Below the pieces are notes generated by a model. That model had not been told where the DNA came from. It ran no database searches and was given only the letters and a program-made list of their open reading frames with translations. Below are positions 24,610 to 37,100 of a stretch of 64,000 nucleotides of DNA, piece after piece (the stretch's first letter is position 1; each line of letters starts with the position of its first letter). Where the stretch lies: assembly GCF_004115265.2 (NCBI RefSeq), contig NC_046305.1:42876187-42940186 (forward strand), in the 5' to 3' direction. A program made the translations under genes and the position numbers. The stretch comes from Rhinolophus ferrumequinum. Lineage: Eukaryota; Chordata; Mammalia; Chiroptera; Rhinolophidae.

Positions 24610-25134
24610 TGCGGGGACAGAGCCCCAAAAAGCAGTTTCCAGGCTCTCGGCCTCACATAGAAAGGTGCTGGCTCAGGTAGTAAATGGCCGTCGACTGTGA
24701 TCAAATGGCCATCAGCTGTGGCTAGTTGGCCGTCAGCTGTAACCAGTGAGCAATTGTCCACTAATATAACTGCCGTGGCTACGCTAGCAAAAAAAGGGGA
24801 GCTAGCAAGAAGATGGTGGCTGAGCCTGCAAGCGGTGCAGTGAGGGTTGAGAATTGTGTTGCTCCTGGTCCCTGTGTCTCCAACCCAGCTGCCAGTGACA
24901 GTATAGTGGTATGACTCCCCTACCTATGGCTCCGTGGGTGTTCCTTTTTGGCCTAGCCATATCCTGCATTCTTGTGTGGGGAGTGAGACCAGAGACCCTG
25001 CAGGCCGTCCTGTGTGACACTTGGTGTAGTTGGCAGGATCCCCCGCAGGCCGCCCCGCATGACACATGGCGCAGCGAGCAGGGTCCCCTGCACGACAAAT
25101 GGTGCAGCGAGCAGGGTTCCCTGCACGACAAGTA
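24610..25134 (+). mobile_element. Solo-LTR-like repeat, copy 1 (retroviral fossil)
   Basis: About 410 bp starting TGCGGGGACAGAGCC is closely similar to the copy at 38800-39210, in the same orientation. After the LTR-like part there are short tandem units of about 33-46 bp, each holding TGG-GCAG-GAGCAGG text that resembles a primer-binding region. There are no coding parts. I assign it as an ERV LTR by its layout. The family is not identified. Confidence 0.5.
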
Positions 25135-28100
25135 TATAAGGTATTTCAGAGGAAGAAGAGATCATTGAGCTTCAAAGAGAGAATCTGAGCTGGGCTTTGA
25201 AGAATTGTAAAATTGGGGTAGGTCGTGAGGAGAAGGGGGAGACATTACAGGCAAAGGGTAAAGAGAGTGTGTGAGCAAAGGCGTACAAAACATGTTTAGT
25301 GAATAGACCATTTCGGCTGAAGCAGAAATTTGTTATAGGACAATGGTAGTGGATAATGTTTGGAAGGTAGACTGGATTGATTTTAAACATAAAATTCTAG
25401 AAATGGTCAGGTTGCAAGTATTTCTATTAAAAGATACTCTTTTCAATATCATCACCATCATCTCTATCCATCAGCAACACAAAATATTTTTTAACATCTG
25501 GATGTAATTTGGAACGATGGAACACTAGAGAGATCTTGGTGACCTTTGGAGGGGACATTTTGGGAACCATACATTCTTATATAAAATTATTAAATAACCA
25601 TGACTTAAATCATTCCGAAGAACAGGTGTGGATAAAATGTTCAAAAAGTAGCGCCTAAAGAGGAAAGTTTCCGTAGGCACAGATTGTACCAAAAATTACA
25701 CGTAAATAATGAAGAAAAGGATTTAAGAACAGTTAATAACTTCCAAGGGCTTTTATTTACTCTCCAATAAAGACATGCTTTGATGTCAGGCACGAAATGT
25801 CCACAACGTAAAAACCTAAGCACAATGTGGAAATTAGATGCTTATCAGCTCTGGAAACTGCCAAAAAGGCTATTAAGCTGGTGCTTTTTCCATGGTGATG
25901 GTCTCCACCACGCGGTTAGGAGACATTGTCATAGTTCTGTCTTCATTAAGCAGAGAAGGCGGTGCGGATAGGAAAGTGTAGGTTGGAGGTCCACCGAGCG
26001 GTGTTTGTAGGGCACATCTGTTGAATTATTGATTAGCTACATACACCTCTGGGTGAAATGCTCTCCACTTGGAAGCCCTTCTGACAACCAGGAGCTCAGA
26101 TGACACACTGGGCTCTGCTAGACCAGAACCGACGGCAACCATGGCAAAGTTTATTCTCCTCACACGTGGGTTTGTAATCAGAGATAGAGCCTTACTCTTT
26201 CTTACTGGATTTCCTTTTCCCTCTGGATCTGGCAGCCATGAAGCAGTCTTCACATTGTATCTCAACGCTTTTTCCTGACGTGTCCCTACCAGTCTACCTG
26301 TTGTTCTCTTAATCTCAATTGACTCTGGTAATATTTCCACCTTTGTTTATGCCATGGACATGGTCCTAAAAGGAAGGCTTGTTGTCTTTCTCTCTCATCA
26401 TTTGTTAGGCTGTTCCTTTGTCTCCATTCATCTTCCTATACCACTTCATTTTAATTGCTATTATTTTTATGTACATGCTTGTGTCCTTGGTCTAGCTTTT
26501 CTAGGGATGACAATCAATAGGAACTGAGACAGAGTAATACAAGCTACCTTTGTTCTACTGTTTTCAGAATTATTTCTCTTTTATCCCCACTGTTCTATTA
26601 AGTTGCTGATGTATCACAAAAATGTCACTGTTAGTCATGCAAAGAGGTTGATTCAGTAAATTGCCTAGAGCCGGTATCCACTGTTTACAACTTGCTTTAG
26701 AGCTGTGATTTACAGTTTTTTTTTAATAGCTTCAGAACATTTTCCAAATGAAACTTCTAGCTCAATTTATAAAATAATAAGATCGTAAGTGCTCTGGTAG
26801 AAGCCAGGGAGAGGTGTCTGGAATATCGCCTCATAGTTCATATTTCTTCTCTTCCATTGTAAGAATTCCCTAAAATGTGGTTCAAGAAAAATAAAAAATT
26901 CAAGGCACCAGAAGATATTGAATTCACTGTTTTAAAGTATGCTTTATCTGTGGAAGATTTGTACTCATCTCAGTTCAGGGAGGTGAAGCATATGTGGATG
27001 TGTAGTCATTGAGTAGAGTGGATTTGGGGTCATTTCAGTCAGTCGATCTTCCATTGATGGCAGACTTTGAATTCTGCATTTATTTTTGACATGAAAGGTG
27101 GAAGAAGAGAAAGCCATGGCCATTTTTGACTGACAGAAGGGAAGGGTATATCTACCAGTGACTTCACTGAGAAGCCTACTCTTTGATGTACCTCCTAAGT
27201 GCCACTTGGGCTGTAACAACCTATGACACATAGGATGGCACCCAAGTCCTCAGAATTAGATTCCACAGGATATGGACAAGTTCAGAGTACATGTTTTCTT
27301 TCTCTCTAGGTCTGACATTTCTGTTGAACGCTCAGCTAGGTAAGTCATGAACTCTATGTTTTATCTTTGACACAATCGTTTCCTGCCATAAACTTCAAAT
27401 TTCTATAAATTATTCATAATGCAATTGTCTGCTAAATATGTGTGATTTTAAATATTCCAATATATTTTAAAAAATATGTATATCAAGAGATAAGTCATAC
27501 TAGGGAAAGAGAGCTACTATCTAATTCATAGACAGATGGGTTTGATGTTAGGAGAATCTATTGATTTGGATTGGCTGTCACTGCTATCTATCTCCTTTTG
27601 CATGACCATCTCAGAGTTACAAACTGTTATTCATTGGGCTTCAAAGGATGGCTGGGTATCCTTTCTTCAGTAGTTCCTGGGCTTATACAAGATCGCAAGA
27701 TGAATCTGTCAAAGTTAACAATAACCAACCCCAAGTCAGTGGCTAGTTCCCAAGTTAGAATCTTCGAACTCATCAATTTGCAAGAGTGTCACACAGAGAT
27801 CAGGACCTGAAGTGAAGGGAGGGAAACAGAGGCAGAACCAAAACTCATGGCACATGTCAGTGGCACCTAAATCAGGCCATTGTCTTTACTCCTTACTCCC
27901 CACAGGTTCTGCTTACCCTCTGATATGCTACTTCACCAACTGCGCCCAGTACCGGCCAAGCCTAGGGCGTTTCAAGCCTGATGACATCGACCCCTGTCTC
28001 TGTACTCACCTGATCTATGCCTTTGCTGGGATGCGGAACAATGAGATCACCACCATCAAATGGAATGATTTGACCACTAACAAACTTTCAATGGCCCGAA

Positions 28101-28699
28101 AAACAAGTAAGAGAAAGGAGAGATAATTCATTTGTTCTTTCCTGGGTCATTACTTTCCCAATATTAATGTGCAGACAGATCATCATCTATGGTCTTCCTA
28201 AAATGCAGTTCAGATTCAGAAAGTCTGAGGTGGGGACCAGAACTCTGCGTTTCTAATAAGCTCTCAGATGTTGCTGAGACTTCTGGTCTAGGAGCCACAT
28301 TTTAAGTAGCAAGAGTGTAGATAACAGAGCACATTGCCTGCTCTAGCAGGTATTCAAAAAATATTACTTCTGTTTCTTCCTTTCTTTGTGAATATCTTTT
28401 TTATGACCCAGGAAACTGCAAGCCATCTTAGCTACTTGTACAGGAGACAGGAGGCAGAGGATACTGAAGATTAGACATCGTTGAGCTTAAGAAAGATGAG
28501 TTTGCTATATTTTTAATAGAGTTCTATTTTATATAAAAACAAAACAAACAAAAACCCTGGTATCTTCTAATTTCTGATTTGTTCAGTTTAGTTATATCTA
28601 GGATAAGACTACAGGTCATTGCTACCATCAGGAGTGACATTATTGTAAATTCAGCCACTAGAATTTAAGTTATGATACCTAAGAGGAAATAAACCCCTT

Positions 28700-28915
28700 T
28701 AGAGTGGTGTTTCTCGAAATGTGGTCCATTGATGACATGCATCAAAATCACATGGGTCACTTGATAAAAGTGCCAAAACCTAACCCAAACCAACTGAATC
28801 AGAATCTCTGGGAGAGGGGCTATAAATCTGGCATTTTAATAATGTCCTCCACTCTTACCCTTGAACTTAATTCTTGCATAAACCGATGTTTCAGAGCCAC
28901 TATTCCAGCAAATGT
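28700..28915 (+). mobile_element. MER5A-like hAT element in chitinase intron
   Basis: The text GGTCCATTGATGACATGCAT, CAACTGAATCAGAATCTCTG and GGCATTTTAATAATGTCCTC follows the MER5A core. The copy is diverged. It lies in the long intron where exons 4 and 5 should be. Confidence 0.65.
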
Positions 28916-28995
28916 GTGTAATTCTAAGCCACATGGAGGCTAAGAAAGTAACTATGCGCAAACAACATTTACCATTTCATCTGATGGACTAGAAT

Positions 28996-29029
28996 ATGTG
29001 TGTGTATGTGTGTGTGTGTGTGTGTGTGT
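28996..29029 (+). repeat. (TG)n microsatellite
   Basis: The tract is a GT/TG run with one interruption, in the long intron of the broken chitinase copy. Confidence 0.95.
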
Positions 29030-32009
29030 AGTCAATACATTCCTTTAAAAAGATAAGCCCAGTCCCATAATTTAGATTTCCCAAAAGAACCCTGAGTAAA
29101 TGTATGAATGATAACAACAGAAAGAATTTTTACAAAGAAGGTTTTTATTAGGAGTCTGCAGAATGCAAAAGCAGCACAGAGAGAGGGTTCCTAATTCTGT
29201 TCGGGGGCAGGATCTGGAAGCACTTCCTAGAGAACATGATGCTCGAGCTCAGTCTGGAGGAAAACTGGTGTTAACCAATGAGATGATGATGGGAGCTGCA
29301 CCAATGAAGACGTGTAGATATGCGTGAGCAAGTGGATGATGGATTGTGAAGCTGCATAAGTGACAAGAATCAGATTGTTGTACATTATGTTAAGGAATTT
29401 GGACTTGACCCTCAAGGCCATGGGACAGCTTGAAAGAATGTTTAAGTAGTACCGAGATAAGACAAAACTTGTCCTTTAGAAAGATTCGCTCTGGCTTTAA
29501 CCATGAATTAGAAGGAGGTAGGGAGGTAGGGATAGAGTTAGGAAATGATTGCAGTAAATCAAAAGCAAGAGACGCTGGTGGCCCCGACAAAGGCTCTGAC
29601 AGTGAGGACAGAAAGGGGATTATACATGGAATATTAGCAAGGAAATATTAATAGGATCTGAAGGCCAGTTGAAAGTGGAAGAGACAGGATTTCTAGTTTT
29701 CTGACTTTGAGGACTGGCTTGGTTGTGGTGCTATTAACTAAGATGGTAAAAACAGGAAGAAGAGTAGATTTAGAGTGAGAAGAAGAACTGATTAATTTGT
29801 CTTTGAACATGGGGAGTGTAAGGAATCTGTAGGACATCCTAAAGGAATGCTCCATAGACTTTGGACGAACAGCAGTCTGGAGTTCAGGACAAAGAAATTG
29901 ACTTGCTGTATTGTATTGAAATCATCAGCAGCGGTAGACGATTAGAGATCACCAAAGAAAAGTGAAGGGAGTGAGAAAAGCCAAGGACTAAGGTTGGTTA
30001 TAGATTTACCCTCTTCCAAGACAGAGATTTTTCTATACCATCCCATATATCAGATCATCAGCCAGCCTCCCAATAGTTTCGATGTTAATAACCCATGAAT
30101 CGAAAAGTCAATCTACTTAATTATTGAATAGCTCCAGTAGTCAGAAAGAACATCTCTATTCTTAGAGGCAACATGCTTCCAGTCATAATTTATAACTTCT
30201 AGTCATCGGTTCTAGCTCTGCCCACTGAAGTAACAGAATGAAACTGCACCTTTTGCAATATATTGGTTTGATATTTCACAACAGCTAAAATTTCCTGCCT
30301 ATAATTTCTCTTCTTCAGTGAAATATCCTAGTTCCTTCGGCCAGTACCCACATGACCATTTTCAAAGCCACTCTTCATTGGAACACACTCTAGCCCACCC
30401 TGATAATGCAATGATAAGAACTGAATCCAGTATTCCAAATGAGATTAGAGTCACACAAATACAGGTGAATGAACCTCTAGCACTGAATGGGAACCTGGCT
30501 GTTACCACCTTCCTCACTGGCCAGTTCAGCATTTCGTTTGATAGGATGTCAGGCCTATAAAGTAGTTCACCTATTGGACAAAGGGAAACAAATTTCTCTA
30601 CTGCCCGAAGTTGGGTGTAGGTTAGCACAGTAACAATAACTTCAGAATGTAGTGAAATAAGTGAAGCTCTGACTGGTCATCTGGGAGCCGGTTTGGGTCA
30701 TGACCTGGCTACTAACTTGCTGTGGAACTTTGGTGACAATGTCTAACTTCTATACATATTATAGTAGCTATAAAATTAATTACTATCTTTGATCCTATCT
30801 ATGTTATAGGGCTGTTGAGAGACCAAAGTAGATAAAATACGAAAAAGCACTTTGAAAAAGAAAAACATTACGCAAACATGTATGTGTCATTATTTAAGGA
30901 GCTGTAATCAGATTCATAGATGCCCTAGTGTACTTGACTTTTCTACAGGAAATGCATGCAGCTTTTGAGCAGGAGGCCAAGCAGACCAACAACCCAGGCT
31001 GATGGTCACCGCCGCAGTAGCTGCTGGCATCTCCAACATCCAGGCTGGCTATGAGATCCCTCAGCTGTCCCAGTGAGTGATGACTTGTCCCACAATTCCT
31101 CTGTGTGTCGCTTGTGTCAGAGACACTCATCCTTCGCCTGCTGGCTGTTCGAGGACCTCGTTTAGGAGGCTTTGCCTGCACAGGTGTGGGAAATGCCCAT
31201 CAGAGATGTTTTGAACTCCTTTATCCCATCTCAGGTACCTGGACTACATCCATGTCATGACCTATGACCTCCACGGCTCCTGGGAGGGCTACACCGGAGA
31301 GAACAGCCTCCTCTACAAATACCCAACGGACACTGGCAGCAACGCCTACCTCAATGTGGTGAGTCCAGGAATAGATGCAGATGCAGACCAGAGCTGATGT
31401 CGCAAATCACGTGGAGATTCAGGGACAAAACAAACATAAATTCTGCAAATGTCTCACTTGGATAACTGTCCTCTTAAGTGACTGATCAAATCTCCCTAAC
31501 TATAATTTCACCCCAAAAAATTTTTTAATACTAACAAATCCATGTGTCATAACATCAAACAATTTACCTGCTAAAACAGGGGTCTAAAGTAACTAAGCTC
31601 TGGATCACCAGCCTGGTGAGGCCTGTAGCTAACCCACGGCCATTGCAGGATTACGTCATGAACTACTGGAAGGACAATGGGGTCCCCGCTGAGAAGCTCA
31701 TGTTGGATTCCCAGCCTATGGACACACCTTCATCTTGAGCAACCCCTCCAACCATGGAATCGGTGCTCCTACCACTGGCCCTGGCCCTGCTGGGCCCTAT
31801 AGCAGGCAGTCTGGGTTCTGGGCCTACTATGAGGTACGCTCCTGGAGGTCTTAGAAGGAAGGAGAAAAGTGGCTTTCTCTCCAGCCACGGGTTTGACAAT
31901 ATGAACAAGATTCCTCATTTCTTGGCTCGTTTGACAAGTAGTTGAGGCTGAAAGTGGATGCTTATGGCTATTTGCAGGGGAGGCAAGATGAACACTCACG
32001 TTGCACTTT

Positions 32010-32341
32010 TTTTTTTAACTAACATTTAAATTGGGGTGACAATTGTTTGTAAAGTTACATAGATTTCAGGTATATAATTCTGTAACACATCATCTATATA
32101 TATCACATTGTGTGTTCACCATCCAGAGTCAGTTCTCTTTCCATCATCATATATTTGACCCCTTTTACCCTCATCTACCACCCCCTACCCTCTTACACTC
32201 TGGTAACCACTAAACTATTGTCTGGGTCTATGAGTTTTGTTTCTTCATTTGTTTGTCTTGTTCCTTTGTTGTTTTCAGTTTTATATCCCACATATCAGTG
32301 AAATCATATGGTTCTCGAGTTTTTCTGTCTGACTTATTTCA
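32010..32341 (-). mobile_element. 5'-truncated L1 insertion in chitinase intron 8, antisense
   Basis: A T run (poly(A) tail in antisense) is followed by the reverse complement of an L1 3' end, about 330 bp. A duplicated target TCACGTTGCACTTT is seen at 31996-32009 and again at 32342-32355. The matching intron in the intact copy (near 15510-15530) holds one copy of that target (CACATTGTACTTTAGTTGG) without the L1. The insertion is therefore specific to the downstream copy. Confidence 0.85.
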
Positions 32342-33845
32342 TCACGTTGCACTTTAGTTGGACCCTCACGCTGGATTCCAAATACAGAGTGATGAAGAAA
32401 AAAGGATATCGTCAGTGGGATTATATCAATGTATATACACTTCTAACTGCCTGCCCAGGCGTTCTTTCATTTAAGAGCTTCTCCCCACATTCAAAATAAA
32501 TGAGCCAAATGTGACAAAGAACCAGAATCCTAAATGAATTGATAACTTTGCTGTCAGAGCTCTAGGCCTTCCTTCTCAAGTAACTTCCACGCATCCCTTC
32601 TCAACTTGCCCTTCCCATGCCTTTCACGACTGCTCACCGCTGCGCCTACCGCTTGTCTTCTTCTCTCCTCTTAGATCTGCACCTTCCTGAAGAGCGGAGC
32701 TACTGAAGTGTGGGAGGCTTCCGAGGAGGCCCCCTATGCTTACAAAGGCAATGAGTGGCTTGGCTATGATAACACGAGGAGCTTCAAAGTCAAGGTAGAT
32801 TGTGTTCTATGGACTGTTGTTGCCCGTGACTTTGTTCCCATTTGTAGCCCTTGGAGCCCCAAGTTGGCCTTGATGTCTGAACGTCATTGGCCTTTTCTCT
32901 ACTTCCTACAGGCTGACTGGCTCAAGAAGAACAACTTCGGAGGTGCCATGGTGTGGGCCATCGATTTGGATGACTTCACGGGCACTTTCTGCAACCAGGG
33001 CAAATTCCCGCTGACCACCACCCTGAAGAATGCGCTGGGCCTGCAGAGCGCAAGTGAGTGACAGCAGAAGGATGCCCAGAATCTACAAATGCTCCTTCTC
33101 CGACTCAGAAGACAGCCCGTCTCCATAGCCCAGGGAGCCTCTTTCCATTTCACCTCTCTGCTCTTACCCAGCTGAGAAAGAGGTGCTGCAATCTTGCCCT
33201 ATCCTTGAACTTCCATGTCAGAAATTTTATGCTCCTATGGGAAAGCAAGCAGGTCTATATGGGTGGGTTTTCCAGGTCTGCTAAGTCTTAAAGGCCTCAA
33301 GAAATTAGGCTGACCTTACAACATAATCATTTACTGCTCAATGAACTGCTTATTAAACCTCTCTCAGCCCACCTGGCTCCCCTTCAACGAGAAACCCTCA
33401 GTGGTGCTCACATATTTCCAATCTGTAATTCAGGGCAAGTACCAACTCCCTGAAAATTTTCTCAGATGTTCTCTTAGAGCTTATTTGCTCACCACGTATA
33501 CTCAGATCTTAGAAAAGTGTTTTGCACATCTGGGTGCTCAGTAAATTTCTTTTTAATGATTTTGACATCGTAAGGGAAGAGAGAACTTTTAAAATTAAAA
33601 ACCAGGCTGGCTTGAAATTGTAGCTTTTCCTTATTCCTGAGTGTGGAATTACCATGTGATTTTCTCAGTTTTGGATCCAGAGCTAACTGTACCCCACCTC
33701 CAGATCTCGCTCCAGGTCCACTAGTCTTTTCACCTCTAGGCAAAGCTGGAAGCCTCTACCAGGTCACTAGTCTGCTCTCCTTTTGTTTCAGGTTGTACTG
33801 CCCCTGCTCAGCCCATTGCACCAATAACTCCTCCTCCCAGTAGCG

Positions 33846-33935
33846 GGAGGGGAAGCGGAAGCGGAAGCGGAAGTGGAAGTGGGACCCGGTCTGGGAGCAG
33901 CTCCTCTGGAGGCAGCTCTGGGGGCAGTGGGTTCT
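33846..33935 (+). repeat. Gly/Ser-codon minisatellite in last chitinase exon
   Basis: A purine-rich run of six-base GGAAGC units and variants encodes the Gly-Ser linker between the catalytic and chitin-binding domains. The exon is 287 bases here, against 242 in the intact copy, mainly because of this tract. Confidence 0.8.
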
Positions 33936-34158
33936 GTTCCAGCGAAGCCAATGGCCTGTACCCTGTGGCAAACAACAGAAACGCCTTCTGGCACTGCCTG
34001 AATGGAATCACGTACCAGCAGAACTGTCCGGCCCCACTTGTCTTTGACACCAGCTGTGATTGCTGCAACTGGCGGTAAACCTGACCTGCGTCTCCATTCC
34101 CTAGGGTTCTGAACAGTGTCCTTTGTTTAGCACATCTTGCTCCTACCTAGCGTTCTGC

Positions 34159-34164
34159 AATAAA
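34159..34164 (+). terminator. Poly(A) signal of the broken chitinase copy
   Basis: AATAAA lies 81 bases after the stop codon, still intact. Confidence 0.75.
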
Positions 34165-34169
34165 ACCCA

Positions 34170-37100
34170 TCAGCCAAAACCTGCGTATCCTTGGTGTGAA
34201 GTGATTTGGGTGGAAACCTTTGTAGGTGTGAAAATACAGGCTGTGCATGGGGTGGAGACGGGTTTGTGAGGAAGTGGTAGAGATATCAGCACAGTCCTCT
34301 ATCTGCCTGCGTTGATTGGCGTGAAGGTTGAAGGCTGTCAGGAGGAAATGTCTGAAGGTTTCGTGCTAGGATGGGACGTGGATGAAGAAGCTAGGCCTGT
34401 AGCCTGGTGACTGTCCTGGGGAAGAAGCCAAAGTGCTTTGTGAGATTTCGGAGCACAGACCTGCTTGGCTCACCGAAGGAGCAGAAGGCCAGGGCATTCT
34501 CTCCTGCTGAAGTCCCAGCACCTCCTGGATTGGCAGCTTCGGGAAGACCTGTGTAGTGGACTCCTTTTGGGGTGTCTGCCCAGCCCACGGGCCAGCGGTG
34601 TCCCTCTCTCAGGAGATTGCCCCACTCCTCGATCCCATAGTGGTGGTCACCAGCTACAGTGCTTGGACTGCATCGTGTCCTCCCGGCGTGGCTGGTTGAC
34701 TGGGGTGGACATCAGACTCCACGAGACCAAGCAGATTATCACCTCTTAGAATCTGCAACCAAGAACGAGGACTGGCTGTCAGTCCCTGAGGGTGGCGGGG
34801 CCTGTAATATGTAAGCTTAGAAGCTGTAGTGAGAGACAGACCGGCAAGTTGCCGTGGATGCAGAAGAGGAAGACTGAAGGGGAGCTACAGAGAAAAGCCA
34901 TGATGCCACGGAGGGAGAACACTTACCGATGGCTTTCCAACTCGACTGTAGCTCCTTCCTGAGGCCCAGAGGCATTCCTGCCTGTGGGCTCTGTGAAACT
35001 CCCCTGTAACTATATAATAAACTATTCTTTGCTGCTTAAGCTGCCTCAAAGGTGTTTCCTTTATTGGCAGCTGAAAGAATCCTAACAATATAGTGAGAAT
35101 GTAATGGGTCTTATTTTTTTTCCTGGCCTGATTACTGTGTGTCAAACTCTAAGTGTTTTACATGTGTTTTCTTATTTGCTTCTCCCAGTGACCTTGTGAG
35201 GAAGATGATATTAAGTCCAGGTAGTGGAGGCACAGAGGAATTAGGTAACCTGCCCAAGATCACACAGCTAAAATGTTGCAGAGCCAGACCTACAACCAGG
35301 CAGGCTGGCTCCAGAGCTCACAGTCCTAATGACTACGTTCTATGCCTCCCTTGACAGAGACCCCAGTGTCCTCGTGGGAGATGGCAGCCCTGCTGCTAGT
35401 GATGAGGTGCATGCAACTTTCTGGGCAACGACCATTCATGAACTCACAACACTTACTGAGTATTTATTATGTGCCAGCTAATGTGCTAGGTTCTAAAGAC
35501 ACAGTGGTAGTTTGGATTTTATTATAAGTGAGCTGCGAAGCCATTGGAAGGTCATAGCAGGGATGGAGGGGTGATGACGTAATCTAAATCCAATATTGAT
35601 GAGAGGGGGTGGGAATAGAATCACAGAAAAATAGCACTCACGGTGCTAAAAATGAGCACTTACTGTGACGTGCCTTGGCAATCGAAGACATAGGTATTAG
35701 AGCAGGTGAGGGCAAGAGTCAGTAAAATTGGGCACTGTTACAAACGTAATTACATTTTCTAGCTAAAGAATGATAAAGTCTGGAGTAAAATAGAACATAG
35801 GAATTTGGGGGAGTCTTTTGGGAAGGAGTTTCTTATTTAGGTCACAACTATGACAAATAGAACTGAAGAGGGAACATGAGATTGTAGGCACTGGACTTGG
35901 TGAAGGAGATGAAAGAGGCTGTTGACTAAGGAAAAGCATCTTTGAACAATATAGTAGCCAGTGGCTAGATCAAAGTGGTTTCCAGACTAATAATTTTTCT
36001 AATGCCACTCTTTGCCCACAGATTAATTCTTCCACCATTTTGAGAATGCAGAAAGTACAGCAGCCTAGAAAATGGTGTCCCCTCCATGTCCTGCTACATT
36101 TACATATGAATTCATCATTCAAATGAATGTTTACTGTGTACCTACTGTGTGCGAGAAGAGGATGGCAGTGATCCAGCCCCTATGACCCCTCTACCCTCAC
36201 TTCCCACAACTCTTCTCACTTCCTCCACCTCAATTATGTTGGCCCCTTTGCTGTTTCTCTAACAGTCCAGGCATGCTACTGACTCAGGGTCTTTGCACAA
36301 GCCAGAACACTCTCCCCAGGTTTTCATTTGACTTTTAATCTCCCTTCCTTCAGAACTTTTCCCCAAAGCCACCTTCTTCATGAGGCCATTCTTGGCCATG
36401 CAACCTAAAATTGAAATCCCCTTTCTCCTTTTCCCTCCCTCTATGCCTCCTTTGTTTTGTCTCAGCACCTATCAATACCTGCTATACCATACATTTTTAT
36501 GCATTTACCTTTTTTATTGTCTGCTTCTCCCTTGAGAATTAACCTCTACGAGGACAAGGATTCCTGTTCGCTGCCATGTGCCCATCGCCTAGAGCAGTGC
36601 CTGACATATTACAAGCGTTTACTTGTTGAATGAATAAGTCAATGAGGGCAGGAAGGGAGACAGGAACTAACAAGTGGAGTATTCCAAGCATGGGCCTAGG
36701 TGCTACCTTACGTAGGTTATCTCCTGTGTGGTGAATATTGTCCTCTTGTTACAGGTGAGGAAATTGAGATCTTGGGAGGAAAACTTGCCTGAGACCATAT
36801 AGTTAATAATGAGCAGAGCTGACTGTCAAATTTGGGCCATTCTGTCCCCCTTTACACCACAATGTTGCCTCATAGAAAGCCATGTCACAAAGATTTAAAG
36901 GGACGGGGCTGTTGCTTAGCAGCCAATTTTAGTTAGGGACGTCGTTTTCTTGGTTACAGTTCACTTAGGAGAGTGCTGAGTCATGCAGACAGGATATGAG
37001 AAAAGTGGGATCTCTGAAACCCCCTCTGAGACAGAGCTCTGCTCCAGAAGTTCTTGGAGATCTTCAAGGTCTCTATCATCTGATCGACCTCTACCTGGGA

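Larger units (their letters stand above)
26141..34078 (+). pseudogene. CHIA: Acidic chitinase gene, broken, catalytic exons lost
   Basis: Nine of the eleven expected CHIA coding exons are present: 26141-26165, 27310-27339, 27906-28106, 30949-31072, 31235-31358, 31649-31833, 32675-32794, 32912-33053 and 33792-34078. Exons 4 and 5 are missing between 28107 and 30948, and with them the DxxDxDxE motif. Exon 3 (201 bases), exon 6 (124) and exon 8 (185) are each one base short of the intact copy, so the frame breaks three times; exon 3 also has WAQ changed to CAQ. Exons 1-2 still read MAKFILLTRLTFLLNAQLG. The last exon has an enlarged Gly/Ser linker, then a chitin-binding domain with NNRNAFWHCLNG and DTSCDCCNW, closest to human CHIA as I remember it. 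TAA is followed by AATAAA at 34159. Exons 6-10 are nearly identical to the copy at 11289-17137. I infer a pseudogene; exon loss is structural, whereas single-base gaps could be assembly errors. Confidence 0.88.

Noticed and set aside
24802-25168. Repetitive Cys/His-rich ORFs that look like a small secreted protein
   Set aside because: They are translations of the tandem units at the end of the LTR-like repeat and have no independent support.
26141-34078. A functional second chitinase
   Set aside because: Two catalytic exons are absent and three exons are each one base short, so no full enzyme can be made from the sequence as given.
36905-36925. X-box-like text GTTGCTTAGCAGCC
   Set aside because: It fails several fixed consensus positions, and no gene start was found nearby.
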